The position numbers and the translations under genes are program-made. Shown here piece after piece: positions 1 through 8,412 of a stretch of 64,000 bases of DNA (the stretch's first letter is position 1; every line of letters begins with the position of its first letter). Source of the stretch: Acidocella aquatica (lineage in GTDB: Bacteria; Pseudomonadota; Alphaproteobacteria; Acetobacterales; Acetobacteraceae); contig NZ_BSOS01000043.1 in assembly GCF_030160635.1 (NCBI RefSeq), positions 1 through 64,000 of the forward strand, in the 5' to 3' direction. The notes under the pieces were generated by a model. The model was not told the DNA's origin and made no database searches. It saw only the letters and a program-made list of their open reading frames with translations.

Positions 1-364
1 TCTCCTCGCGTAAAATGCCGAGAAAATTCTACTTATCAATCCCCTTAATGGCAGGGGGGATTACCGAGGCACTTCCCGAAAGCAGCCGTTCGCCGCAAAA
101 ACATGAAGGAATGTGTCGCCAATTTTGTCGCGGGTGGGGTGGAAATTTGCGGCAGAGACGCGCGACAAATGAACATGAAGAAAAGCAATGGGTTGCGTCT
201 TGGTGCGCGCTGTCGCGCAATTTACAAGTTACGCGACACCGCATGTCTCGGTAGGGTGGATTTCAGCCTGTCGGCTTACGGCCGACTGAAGCGGATACCG
301 GACATTCGGTTTTTGGTCAAAATCGGACTGGCGACTTTAGAACGTCGGATGGGACAAGCGGGCG
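1..364. other. Gene-free left edge with TGTCGC half-sites
   Basis: No convincing reading frame is present; the short frames on both strands lack a ribosome site and resemble no family I know. The stretch is rich in the hexamer TGTCGC or its complement: direct copies at 114-119 and 126-131, an inverted copy at 162-167, and a full palindrome at 211-238. Clustered half-sites next to a palindromic core would fit a recombination or attachment site with accessory protein sites. That reading is inference. Confidence 0.45.
211..238. repeat. 28-bp palindromic site (left copy)
   Basis: Two 10-bp arms, TGTCGCGCAA and the complement of TGTCGCGTAA, surround an 8-bp centre (TTTACAAG). The same design recurs at 3496-3523. 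Ten-bp inverted arms with an 8-bp asymmetric centre are the geometry of a tyrosine-recombinase crossover site, though binding by a dimeric regulator would look similar. Confidence 0.6.
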
Positions 365-3019
365 TCACGCCGGCACCACAGCCATCCGCCGATTGAATTG
401 GTCCATCTGGATAATTTTTACGTGGATAACGCTACCAATTGTGAAGGCAGGATCCGACATGAATTCTGCCTTCATTTTGCTGGCAGGGATAAGCGCGTCA
501 AGTTCGGGTTCCATATTAACAAATATGCCGAAGTCCTTGATCGCCAACACAGTCGCCAAATGGGTGCTGCCAACAGGATAACGAACGTGAGAGCCATACC
601 AGGGTGGTGGGACGATAGAGCGCTCGAATTTCTCCACAGCGTGCAGGCTTTTTGTCAAGTCAGTTAGATCATCGAATGCTTTTGGATCACGAAAAGCATC
701 TATGGCGCTACGCTCTCGTTCGCGCGATGCGCGGAGCATCTTTATTAAGTCGGCTGCATTAGAAAATGACGTGGCAGGAGTATAGTGAGTCTCTTCACTC
801 TTTATACGTGCAGCTATTCCATCAGCCATATCCTTTTTGAAGAACCACGTATCTTCAGCCACTGCAGCGAGATAATAGACATCGGCCATCATCTGATTGT
901 GCACTAGCCCGGCCGGAGCGAGCGCAATCAGATCTTCGTCGGTCAAGTTCTCAACGCGATAATCCTCCGTTATAACACAGAAGCCTCGGACCAAGTTCTC
1001 CAGCTCGCGTGCAAATACGGCATCCTCGACCCCATACCCTGACAGCTCCCTCCTAATCACTCCAACATGTTCATACCCTTTGAGCCGCTTGGGGCCGTGG
1101 ACATCCATTCTTCCTAACAGTGTCCGTATAATCATTAAGCGAACGAAATAGTTCACCCTGGCATCGTGCTCGTCTACCTGGACAAGACTTTTCAAGTAGG
1201 CGTGCGAACTGTCGTAGAATCGCTGGTTAAGCCTTAGAAGTACCGTTGTTACTAGCTGTAACGGTAGAACATACTGCCCTTTCGATTGTCTTATTTTTAG
1301 GTACTCAGGCTCGCTGATATGGCCGCTCGTACAAAATTCTAAGAAGATCTCCAGCGCCCGGCGCATGTTCCTGCCTGATAAGCCAACAATCAGCCGGCGG
1401 ACATGTAGCCCATGGTCAAATATCGATCGCATAATCGAAGACAAATAATAGGCCTGATCAGATGCGGGATAATCAACGTGCATTCCATTTGGAAGACTGT
1501 ATCTAAGCATCTTGGAGCCTTTGGTGGCGATGCTATTGAGCGCCATTTGTACACGACTCTGGAGTATGTTTTGAAACAATGGAGGTTCGATTCTGAAAAC
1601 CAGATCCTTCAAAGCAGTGTCGAGAGGCGGTTCATTCTGATGATTATCATAGGTCTCCTCTCGTAAGGGGAGTACGACTAATCCGGTAAATTCTCGTTGC
1701 AGCCACTGAGCAGCTTCGAACATAAGTAGCTGCTCGTCACGTAAACGCTTATCACAATTGTCCAATACAATAACGAGAAGTTTTCCGGTTTGAGCGATCA
1801 AATAGCGCGTCATGGCGAGCGCAGTTTTGTGTAGATCACTCATCAGACTGCTTAGAATATCGGCCAGCTTCGCGTTCCAGGCCGCCGTGTCTTTTTCCAA
1901 GAGGCGCCCTATCCCCTTGCGGAACGTAGTGATATCAGGGGCATGAACTGCCTTTATTACGTCTAGGTCGTCAAAATCCGTTTGAGGGCTTGCCAAACGG
2001 AGACCTTCCACAATCTCCCTTCGGAGCCAATCATAAATCTCTGAGCGCGAAATCGGCGCAGGATTCATATTGATGCGAACCCATACGGTCTTGGCTTTTA
2101 TGTCTGCTGGTAGTGCAACCTCCTGCAAATAGTCTACGAAGGTTGTCTTCCCGGCCCCTGCGCTTCCAATTAACAGCAACACCTGTTGCTCGAGTTTTCT
2201 GCCGGTCCTAAAGGTTTTGATTATCTCATTCGGAGCGGCTGTATTCTCAATCGTTCTTGAGCGCGAGATGGATGGCGGAGTAGCCGCACGTATGATCCTA
2301 TCGATGGGTTCAATATAACGCTCTCTCCTTTTAGAGGATATGTAACCAAGCTTGACAATGGCAACCCGATCTTGGTGATTAATCGGATTGAATATGTGAG
2401 AAAAATCGGCGGATATTGTGGCTCCAAACGTGTTTAGTGCAACCTCTTCTCTCTGTGTAGCACCTCCTCCTACAAGCTTTCGAGGTTTCCAGAGCTTTTG
2501 TGGCCGGAATCTTGGCAATAGCTTCTCATAGTCAGCTTTGACAGCCTTAAACCCAAACTCTGCCGTAAATTTCGACATCTTCTCTGAGGTAGGTCCGATC
2601 TCATCGTATGATAGATCATGCTTTGGATCAGCTTGGTCTGCGAGACCTGCAAGAAGGCGTGAACCATTTGTTGCGATCACCTTAGAGGCTGGATTCAGGC
2701 CAGTAGGATAAACTGCGTTTAGCTCAATTGCATAGAGGCGCGCTTCGCGAAATGCCTCTGCGAGGTCAATCCCTGGCGCTTTTGCCTCGACAATTATGAG
2801 CGGCATACCGCTCATCATTACGATATAATCCGGATAGTATATTTTGCTAGTATTGCCTTTTCCGATCGCAAAGCTTTTCAGATTGGCTTTGGTTTGAATG
2901 CCTGCGCCAGCGAAACCAAGGCCGCTAGGCGCCTCGGCGACAAGAAGGGGATATATGAACTTCTGCTCCACATCACTTTCGGTCGACATGTCAGCGCTAG
3001 CTGGCTTTTCAAATTGCAT
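365..3019 (-). CDS. HsdR_N-type nuclease / P-loop NTPase / S1-domain fusion protein
   Basis: About 884 aa if begun at 3019; the frame is open to a GTG at 3122-3124 and no start has a strong ribosome site, so the N-terminus is uncertain. Near residues 60-80 lies a PD-(D/E)xK pattern (PDYIVMM...IIVEAKAP) typical of the N-terminal nuclease of type I restriction R subunits. Near 283 is a Walker A motif (GSAGAGKTT) and near 416 a Walker B-like strand ending in VLDNCD, as in STAND/KAP-like NTPases. The last 70 residues resemble an S1 RNA-binding fold (GTV-like strand, DFGIFVNMEP, LIPASKM, G.VIHVKI). It stands alone between two palindromes. Nuclease plus switch NTPase plus nucleic-acid sensor suggests an anti-phage or anti-plasmid role; this is inference, as I know no characterised protein with this order. 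Confidence 0.7.
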   Translation of the reverse strand: MQFEKPASADMSTESDVEQKFIYPLLVAEAPSGLGFAGAGIQTKANLKSFAIGKGNTSKIYYPDYIVMMSGMPLIIVEAKAPGIDLAEAFREARLYAIELNAVYPTGLNPASKVIATNGSRLLAGLADQADPKHDLSYDEIGPTSEKMSKFTAEFGFKAVKADYEKLLPRFRPQKLWKPRKLVGGGATQREEVALNTFGATISADFSHIFNPINHQDRVAIVKLGYISSKRRERYIEPIDRIIRAATPPSISRSRTIENTAAPNEIIKTFRTGRKLEQQVLLLIGSAGAGKTTFVDYLQEVALPADIKAKTVWVRINMNPAPISRSEIYDWLRREIVEGLRLASPQTDFDDLDVIKAVHAPDITTFRKGIGRLLEKDTAAWNAKLADILSSLMSDLHKTALAMTRYLIAQTGKLLVIVLDNCDKRLRDEQLLMFEAAQWLQREFTGLVVLPLREETYDNHQNEPPLDTALKDLVFRIEPPLFQNILQSRVQMALNSIATKGSKMLRYSLPNGMHVDYPASDQAYYLSSIMRSIFDHGLHVRRLIVGLSGRNMRRALEIFLEFCTSGHISEPEYLKIRQSKGQYVLPLQLVTTVLLRLNQRFYDSSHAYLKSLVQVDEHDARVNYFVRLMIIRTLLGRMDVHGPKRLKGYEHVGVIRRELSGYGVEDAVFARELENLVRGFCVITEDYRVENLTDEDLIALAPAGLVHNQMMADVYYLAAVAEDTWFFKKDMADGIAARIKSEETHYTPATSFSNAADLIKMLRASRERERSAIDAFRDPKAFDDLTDLTKSLHAVEKFERSIVPPPWYGSHVRYPVGSTHLATVLAIKDFGIFVNMEPELDALIPASKMKAEFMSDPAFTIGSVIHVKIIQMDQFNRRMAVVPA

Positions 3020-3687
3020 TGGCCCATACATCCCCATCATACCCACTATGGATTGGTAACATATCCCGCCGTTCGAGAACAGATCAGGAGCGACGCATGG
3101 GTATCTCATCCACAATAGAACCACCGGGACGCTAACAAAACTGTCGCAGCGCTCCTGTCTACGCCGGTCCTGCCCAAGCCACTGAACGTCCGGCTTTAGG
3201 GAACCCGCCCAGAGCCGGCGTACGGCTGGAAAGCCCCCCTGCTACCCCATGCCTGTAGTGTCCGCTTTCTGAAGGTAGCCAAAAACGGGGAATTACAAGG
3301 ATGGGCGTGAAACTGCCGGATACGGACGATGCTGGCGGCGTCCTTTCGGGAGCGCCCAACGGGGGCATGAAGGTCGGAACGCAGACAACCTGTCCTCCTT
3401 GCAGGGACAGAGCCGTTATCGGCCCGTGCGAGCGAACGACCGCTTTGGGGATCGGCGCTGCTGGTGGCCGATAGCTTGGATGGGTCGCTTCTGGCTGTCG
3501 CGTAACTTAGGATTTATGCGACAAGGCAGACGGTAGCTGACGGGCCATTGTAACGGCAGCTTACCTTGAAACTCCATTGCAAACCCGCCTAGCCGCTATC
3601 GTGGCCAACCTTGCCGTTGGCGGAACGCCCGCTTCTCTTGCCGACGGCGAGGAAGCGGACCATCCGTTCCCCAACCAAGCCGATTAT
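3020..3687. other. Gene-free spacer with right palindrome
   Basis: No supportable gene. A 57-codon frame starting ATG at 3301 has two CxxC-like cysteines but no convincing ribosome site or family. The only clear structure is the palindrome at 3496-3523. The promoter of the nuclease-NTPase gene should lie near 3030-3200, but no confident -35/-10 pair is visible. Confidence 0.4.
3496..3523. repeat. 28-bp palindromic site (right copy)
   Basis: Arms TGTCGCGTAA and the complement of TGTCGCATAA surround an 8-bp centre (CTTAGGAT). When the left copy at 211-238 is reverse-complemented, both begin TGTCGCGTAACTT. The pair therefore brackets the single nuclease-NTPase gene like the ends of a cassette. 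Confidence 0.6.
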
Positions 3688-3729
3688 GCAGAAAACCCCC
3701 CAGCCCGGATGGGGCTGAGGGGTTTCTGC
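3688..3729 (-). terminator. Rho-independent terminator of the small MTKD gene
   Basis: A long GC-rich hairpin: GCAGAAA and CCCC, then CAGCCC pairing with GGGCTG around a 5-nt loop, closed by GGGG and TTTCTGC. It begins at the stop codon of the gene at 3729-4061. On the minus strand the stem is followed by TTTTCTGC. Confidence 0.65.
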
Positions 3730-4061
3730 TAGTGACTGTAGCCTGTCGTCGGGAACGTGCCGAGCAACTTCTCGGTGCACGTGACGAGGGCTTCAGCATG
3801 GCCGTTGAGCGTTTTGGCCATATTTAGGACCCTCATCATCGATTCGGCGATGATGAAGGTTTGATCAGCGGATCCTCCCGCGGCCAACTTCTTCGCGACT
3901 TCGGCCGCGGTGGCACCGACGGCTTCGTTGTGAGCCGCCAGGCTTTGGACAAAGTCGCCGATCAGCAATTGCAGGCGAACCCGCTCCTCCGCCCATTGCG
4001 GGGCGGCGGATGCGGCATTTGTGTTGATGCCGGGGTTTCTGGCGTTTTGATCTTTAGTCAT
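3729..4061 (-). CDS. Small MTKD- protein of unknown function
   Basis: 110 aa from ATG 4061; the frame could begin at 4103, but AAGGACA at a good distance selects 4061. The protein starts MTKDQNARNPG and is otherwise a likely helical region (residues 26-95), with no recognisable motif, signal peptide or membrane segment. I do not recognise the family. The start region (RBS, ATGACTAAAGA) is nearly the same as that of the XRE gene at 25250-25837, and both have a far-upstream promoter of the same design. It follows the tyrosine-recombinase pair and ends in a strong terminator, so it is a separate short transcription unit. A regulator or accessory factor of the recombination module is plausible but unproven. 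Confidence 0.6.
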   Translation of the reverse strand: MTKDQNARNPGINTNAASAAPQWAEERVRLQLLIGDFVQSLAAHNEAVGATAAEVAKKLAAGGSADQTFIIAESMMRVLNMAKTLNGHAEALVTCTEKLLGTFPTTGYSH

Positions 4062-4308
4062 ATATATTGTCCTTATAAAAAACACGCCAACAGTCATGCG
4101 CATGGCTGCATTATGCAGTCGTGAACACGAATTTTACCTCCAGGTTACTGGAGAGCTGTTGGATGGTGTCGGGGTGATTGCGCGCTGGACGCTCGAGGCA
4201 GCTAATTATAAGATTTTGCCGCTTGCAGACAGGGCCGCGATGTTTCCGCATTAGAGTGGAAGCAAGAGGCCCAGAGCGTCCGCATACGCAGGATGCGTCT
4301 GCACACAA

Positions 4309-4337
4309 TATATAGAATATCGTAACGATAAAGTCAA
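4309..4337 (-). promoter_or_regulatory. Sigma-70-type promoter with CGTTACGATAT spacer motif
   Basis: On the minus strand: TTGACT (4332-4337), a 17-bp spacer, TATATA (4309-4314). The spacer contains CGTTACGATATTC. The promoter at 25974-26002 has the same spacing and the same core motif, so the motif is likely an operator. It leaves an untranslated leader of roughly 240 nt before the gene at 4061. No other gene is visible in 4062-4365. Confidence 0.65.
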
Positions 4338-4365
4338 GCTTAAATCACTGTTTTTATAAAAATTT

Positions 4366-5502
4366 TTAGGATTCGTCGTTGGATTTCCGGTTCTGCGCGA
4401 TGAGGTGTTTTGCCACCAGTTTTGACTTCTTCCGCTCCTCCTCGATGGCGCTATAATATTTTGTTTCGGCGACATGGTCGCGCGCGCGATTGTAGTGCTT
4501 CGCATGCATCCGAGCACCGATCGACAGCAAGCTCGTGGCAATGCCGGGATGTTCGGGGTCATCAACAGGCGCATGCGTCCCGACGGCGTGGCGGAAGCGA
4601 TGGGTGGCGAAGGGCAGCGTGAATTTCCGCCCCGAGCGGTTCCACATCGCGGTGGTCAAACCGGCCTCGGTTAACGCCGTGCCATCGGAGGAGACCCAGA
4701 GCGCGGTAGCCGCCTTGGCGATGCCGTTGGCTGTCACGCTCTTCATGGTGCGCAGAAGCAATGCCGGGCGGATTTCGGAGACGTAGCGGTTGATCCACGG
4801 GGTTAAGGTTTTGGGCGCATCAAACTCGATCCAGCGGCGATTTTTCACATCTTCGGGTTCAAATTTGAGGCGCCAGCCATCTGCGTTCCGAAACAGATGC
4901 TTCCCGATCTGCATTGCCGCGAAGCTGCGCCGGCGGATTGCGCGGCTGGCGAGCAGGCATATGATCAGCCCATCGCGATACTGCGCCAGCCGGCGCTGGG
5001 GCCGCTTTTGCGCATCAGCCTGCGCGAGCAACTCCAGCCCCCAGCCGTACAGTTCGGAAGGGTGTGGCACCGGAAATTCCTTACGGCGGCCTTTAAGGTG
5101 CGGCGAAAGCTTCACGCCATTGGGCGCCCAGATCCAGCGCCAGTCCCGTGTGGGCGCAAGAATTCGCATCGCGCAACTGATGCCCGAGATAGCCAGGACG
5201 CTCGATTGCGCGCAGTATCCCATTTCCTGCAACTCGCGCAGGTAGTCTGCGATCCGGGCCGGGGTTACCATCTGCGCGGGCGGTACGCGATCGTCCAGTT
5301 CTCCACGCCCATCCAGGAAAGTCAGCCAGCGCCCAAAATTTCGCGCCATCGTGTCGAGTGAGGATGGCCGCAACGATTTGCCGTAGCTGGCCTCGTCGAG
5401 ATCATCTCCGGGCGCGGTTGCCTCCTGCCAAGCCTGCCGATAGGCGGCCGGCCATTCGTGCAGGCGGCGCCATTTCCGGCGCGGATCAGGATTTTTCGGC
5501 AT
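4366..5502 (-). CDS. Tyrosine recombinase/integrase (second of pair)
   Basis: 378 aa from ATG 5502, which overlaps the end of the upstream recombinase by 17 nt; longer in-frame starts would run deeper into that gene. Residues about 30-140 form a SAM-like core-binding part. The catalytic part shows the first Arg (LLASRAIRRRSF), the HRFRH box (H-x-x-R) and the C-terminal nucleophile in HAKHYNRAR. It is paralogous to the recombinase at 26867-27979, which has the same order of boxes and the same overlap with an upstream partner. The two overlapping genes probably act together in integration or excision of the island, as in tandem-recombinase elements. The final lysine-rich tail (KKSKLVAKHL) may bind DNA. 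Confidence 0.85.
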   Translation of the reverse strand: MPKNPDPRRKWRRLHEWPAAYRQAWQEATAPGDDLDEASYGKSLRPSSLDTMARNFGRWLTFLDGRGELDDRVPPAQMVTPARIADYLRELQEMGYCAQSSVLAISGISCAMRILAPTRDWRWIWAPNGVKLSPHLKGRRKEFPVPHPSELYGWGLELLAQADAQKRPQRRLAQYRDGLIICLLASRAIRRRSFAAMQIGKHLFRNADGWRLKFEPEDVKNRRWIEFDAPKTLTPWINRYVSEIRPALLLRTMKSVTANGIAKAATALWVSSDGTALTEAGLTTAMWNRSGRKFTLPFATHRFRHAVGTHAPVDDPEHPGIATSLLSIGARMHAKHYNRARDHVAETKYYSAIEEERKKSKLVAKHLIAQNRKSNDES

Positions 5503-7546
5503 GGAACGCCCCCTTTTTCGGACCTCTGGTGACCTTGCCGGGACGGAAACCCTCCAGCATCTGCCGGGCGACGCGCTTGGCAACCTGGCGCTCCTTAAGG
5601 ACGGCATCATCATGCCGCGCCGCGGCGACGTCTTGCTCAAATGCGATATAAGATTTTATAGACGTTTCGAGTCGTTTATGACCGAGGAGGCGTCTCACGC
5701 CCTCGTAATCGCCGGGGTGGTAGTGCAGATGCAGCCAAGCACAAAAATGCCGGAACAGATGAGGGTGGACCTCAACCTTTGCATAGTCACGCACGGCACG
5801 TGTGATCCAGGAGCCAAGCAGATCCTTGGTCATCGGCTTTTCTTTTTTTCCGGGAAATATCCAGGGGTTTCCGGGCTTAGCCAGAAGAGGACGAAATTTC
5901 TCCAGCCAAATTTCAATAAGTTCAGCCGTCGCGGCTGGCAAAAGGCGTTCGATGGGCACCCCGTTTTTGACCTCGGTCTCATCGACGATTAAATACATGG
6001 CGCGGCTTTTACCGTTGGTTGCCCGGCGCAGTGAACGTTCCAGATGCAGCAAGTTCAGATTTCCGAGACGTGGTGCCACGACGGTGAGCAGTTCGATCAT
6101 TACCGCGACACGCACTCGCCGGGCTGCATCAAGCGGGTCGGTGCATTTTTTTGCACCTTCCAGCAAAAATTGCGGCAGCATCATGATAATCGCGCGCGTG
6201 TTCGGCTCAATCATGGCGCGCAGCCGCTCACGGTTTTTCGACACGACGCCGTTATTCGCCGGCTCGACAATGCCCTTGATCCGGGCCAATTCCGCATGGA
6301 CGTATGCATCAGCTTGGCAAAAGCGGGCGGCATGGCGCAGTGCCTCGATAATGCCAGCAACAAATGAGGAGCGCGGCTCCGCACCACGCTCGCGCAAAAT
6401 CCGCACCACCGTTTTGACGCGGCTGGCCGGCGTAAACAAGCCGGCCAGGTTTGTGAGTTCTTTCGCATCATGCCCGGCATGAATCAGGGCGCTGGCCGCG
6501 CAACGAAGCTGATAAACCCGCAAGGCCACGGTGCTGGGTTTCAATGGCCGGCTGGGGCGGAATGGGCGCTGCTCTGCGGGGAGATCGAGGTCGTCATGCA
6601 ACGCGCCAAGATTTTCAGGCGTCATAGCAGCTTTGAATTTATCAAGTTCTTGCCTGAATGATTCCATAAATTTCGTGGCCGGAAAAGTCAGGCGTGCCTT
6701 TTTGTCCGGCAAGACCAGCGCCTGTAGGCCCAATTCTCGGTAGCGATCGATCAGGCGCGCCCACTGATTGGTGACCTTGCGCAGGTAGGCCGTGCGGTCA
6801 CTGATGATCGCACTCGCGGCCAGATCACGGCCAAACGCGGTGAACACAGCAGACGTCACGGCCTCGGGTTCGATGTTCCGGTCGCTGCAATAACGGGCGA
6901 GGCGAGTCAGGTGGTGACGGTCATATTCAGCATCCAGGCGGCGCTTCAGATCCAGCCACGCCGGCATCAGCCCGTCAGCGCCAGGCTGATGGGGGTGGGC
7001 CAGCCCCATGAGCGCCGCGACTTTATTGATGCCTGACCGGATGTTTTGCCGACGCTTAACTTGATGGCCGCGGAGCTTGGGTGTTAGCGCGAGGATGGTG
7101 TCAGATAGTGCCTGCAAGTCCAACCGAATGCCCTGCGGCGGCTGCCCCAGCAACTTTGCAGCCGAAATCAGCGCGGAGCGGTAATCGCGCCGCTTGGTGG
7201 GCGTCAGGTCGGGAGCGGTTTCCAAGAACGACAGCGCATCCGCGAAACTTGGAAATTTGCGAGCCTCGCTATTCGCAGCCGCTGGCGCGGGTGTCTCCGG
7301 CTGCGGTGGGGGGGCAAGGACAATCGTTTCGCGAGGTCTGCGGACCTTCGGGGCGATGGCCGGCTTGGCCGGCTCGCGGGGGGAGGCCGCGTTGCTGTTC
7401 TGCGGCGTCTGAAGTACGGGGGCGGACGCCTCGGCCTGCTGGTTGGGTGAGGTGGCGTCCGTGGCGTGCCCAGGCTCGGTCAGCTGGCTGTCGGCCGTTA
7501 TGCTCGCTGGGAAAAAGGCCTCAAAATTGAATGAGATTTGCTCCAT
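5486..7546 (-). CDS. Large tyrosine recombinase/integrase (first of pair)
   Basis: 686 aa from ATG 7546, chosen because GGAGG lies 6 nt upstream; the open frame reaches 7621. Residues 1-80 are Pro/Ala-rich linker, 90-190 a core-binding-like region, and the catalytic domain is in the last 200 residues: Arg in VVAPRLGNLNLLHL, HPHLFRH (H-x-x-R), LLGHKRLET, and Tyr in SYIAFEQD. All expected catalytic residues are present, so it should be active. It lies downstream of the HTH protein (7672-8037) and overlaps the second recombinase. Its C-terminal 70 residues are clearly related to the fragment at 27979-28195. Confidence 0.85.
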   Translation of the reverse strand: MEQISFNFEAFFPASITADSQLTEPGHATDATSPNQQAEASAPVLQTPQNSNAASPREPAKPAIAPKVRRPRETIVLAPPPQPETPAPAAANSEARKFPSFADALSFLETAPDLTPTKRRDYRSALISAAKLLGQPPQGIRLDLQALSDTILALTPKLRGHQVKRRQNIRSGINKVAALMGLAHPHQPGADGLMPAWLDLKRRLDAEYDRHHLTRLARYCSDRNIEPEAVTSAVFTAFGRDLAASAIISDRTAYLRKVTNQWARLIDRYRELGLQALVLPDKKARLTFPATKFMESFRQELDKFKAAMTPENLGALHDDLDLPAEQRPFRPSRPLKPSTVALRVYQLRCAASALIHAGHDAKELTNLAGLFTPASRVKTVVRILRERGAEPRSSFVAGIIEALRHAARFCQADAYVHAELARIKGIVEPANNGVVSKNRERLRAMIEPNTRAIIMMLPQFLLEGAKKCTDPLDAARRVRVAVMIELLTVVAPRLGNLNLLHLERSLRRATNGKSRAMYLIVDETEVKNGVPIERLLPAATAELIEIWLEKFRPLLAKPGNPWIFPGKKEKPMTKDLLGSWITRAVRDYAKVEVHPHLFRHFCAWLHLHYHPGDYEGVRRLLGHKRLETSIKSYIAFEQDVAAARHDDAVLKERQVAKRVARQMLEGFRPGKVTRGPKKGAFHAEKS

Positions 7547-7671
7547 TTTTGCCTCCATGGAAGGTTGCGGAAACTTGCGGAAAGTCGGGAAAAGGGTGGG
7601 CAACGAATAAATCGCATTCATCGGCAGCCGTTTTCCCGACAGTGCCGTAAGATGCAGATTTCGTTGCCGTG

Positions 7672-8037
7672 CTACGCTGCACCGTCTTCACCGGAATTCG
7701 TGTGAAGGTAGACACCGCCGTCAGGCAGCGAAGCCCCGCCCCCCGAGGACATCGGAGGCGATTGGGGGGCGGTTGCAGCTGCTTCGCCGCCGGTGATCAG
7801 TTGCTCGATGTCGCTGATTTTGAAATAGAGCGAACGGCCAATCCGCACGCCAGATAGCAAGCCGCGCGACTCCCAGTTCCGCAGCGTGCGCGTCGTGCGG
7901 TGAAAGATCCGCGCGGCCTGAATGGCGGGCACCAGTGTATCGATGTTGGGCTCGGCGCAGTTGATGGACGGGGCGACGTCAAATGCCGCCGCGCCCTGTT
8001 CGTCAGCAGCTTCTGCAGGTTGGCAGTTATCGGTCAT
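7672..8037 (-). CDS. MerR/excisionase-type helix-turn-helix protein
   Basis: 121 aa. Residues about 35-85 carry a helix-turn-helix of the HTH_17/excisionase type (VPAIQAARIFHRTTRTLRNW, then SRGLLSGVRIGRSLYFKISDIEQLI), in which a winged-helix protein reads DNA near a recombination site. The flanks are low-complexity Ala/Gly/Ser. The start overlaps the end of the 78-aa gene (8027-8263), so they are co-translated. The position directly upstream of the two recombinases suggests a directionality factor or operon regulator. The HTH identity is clear; the excisionase role is inferred from context. Confidence 0.75.
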   Translation of the reverse strand: MTDNCQPAEAADEQGAAAFDVAPSINCAEPNIDTLVPAIQAARIFHRTTRTLRNWESRGLLSGVRIGRSLYFKISDIEQLITGGEAAATAPQSPPMSSGGGASLPDGGVYLHTNSGEDGAA

Positions 8038-8263
8038 TTTGGAGGTGATCCGCTGCGGCGGCGTTATTGCGGGCAGCCTCGCGGGCCGTCTGGCGGCCCA
8101 GCAGCCGCGCCAGGTTCATGAAGGCCTGATCGACCGAAGGTGCTGCAGATTGGTGGCGGGGGCCCGAGAGCGGGGCTGCACCGTGTTGATCGCCGTTGGC
8201 GACACCGCCAGCCTGCGCTAATTGCACTTCGAGAGACGTGGGATTAGTGGCCTTGTGTCGCAT
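8027..8263 (-). CDS. Small conserved-looking protein of the recombinase module
   Basis: 78 aa from ATG 8263 with GAGG 7 nt upstream. The central part (DQAFMNLARLLGRQTAREA) is an amphipathic helix; the rest is polar and Ala-rich. No family is recognised. Its stop overlaps the start of the HTH gene at 8037, which argues for a real, translationally coupled gene. It may be an accessory factor for the recombinases; that is only inference from position. Confidence 0.55.
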   Translation of the reverse strand: MRHKATNPTSLEVQLAQAGGVANGDQHGAAPLSGPRHQSAAPSVDQAFMNLARLLGRQTAREAARNNAAAADHLQNDR

Positions 8264-8412
8264 GGCTGCCTCGTTGAGACACTCATCAACAACATCAGCG
8301 CATCATGCCGCCACCACAGCTTCCTGCAAGAATTCAACTTTTTTGGCTGGCCCTGATCTGCCAGGCAAGGTCGCTTACCGGCCGGCGACTATGTGATGCT
8401 CAGGGGCGCAGC

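Noticed and set aside
3301-3474. 57-codon frame with two Cys pairs
   Set aside because: No good ribosome site and no homology recognised; insufficient evidence for a gene.
4111-4308. 65-codon minus frame downstream of the promoter at 4309
   Set aside because: Its first codon coincides with the -10 region, so it would not be on the transcript; no ribosome site.
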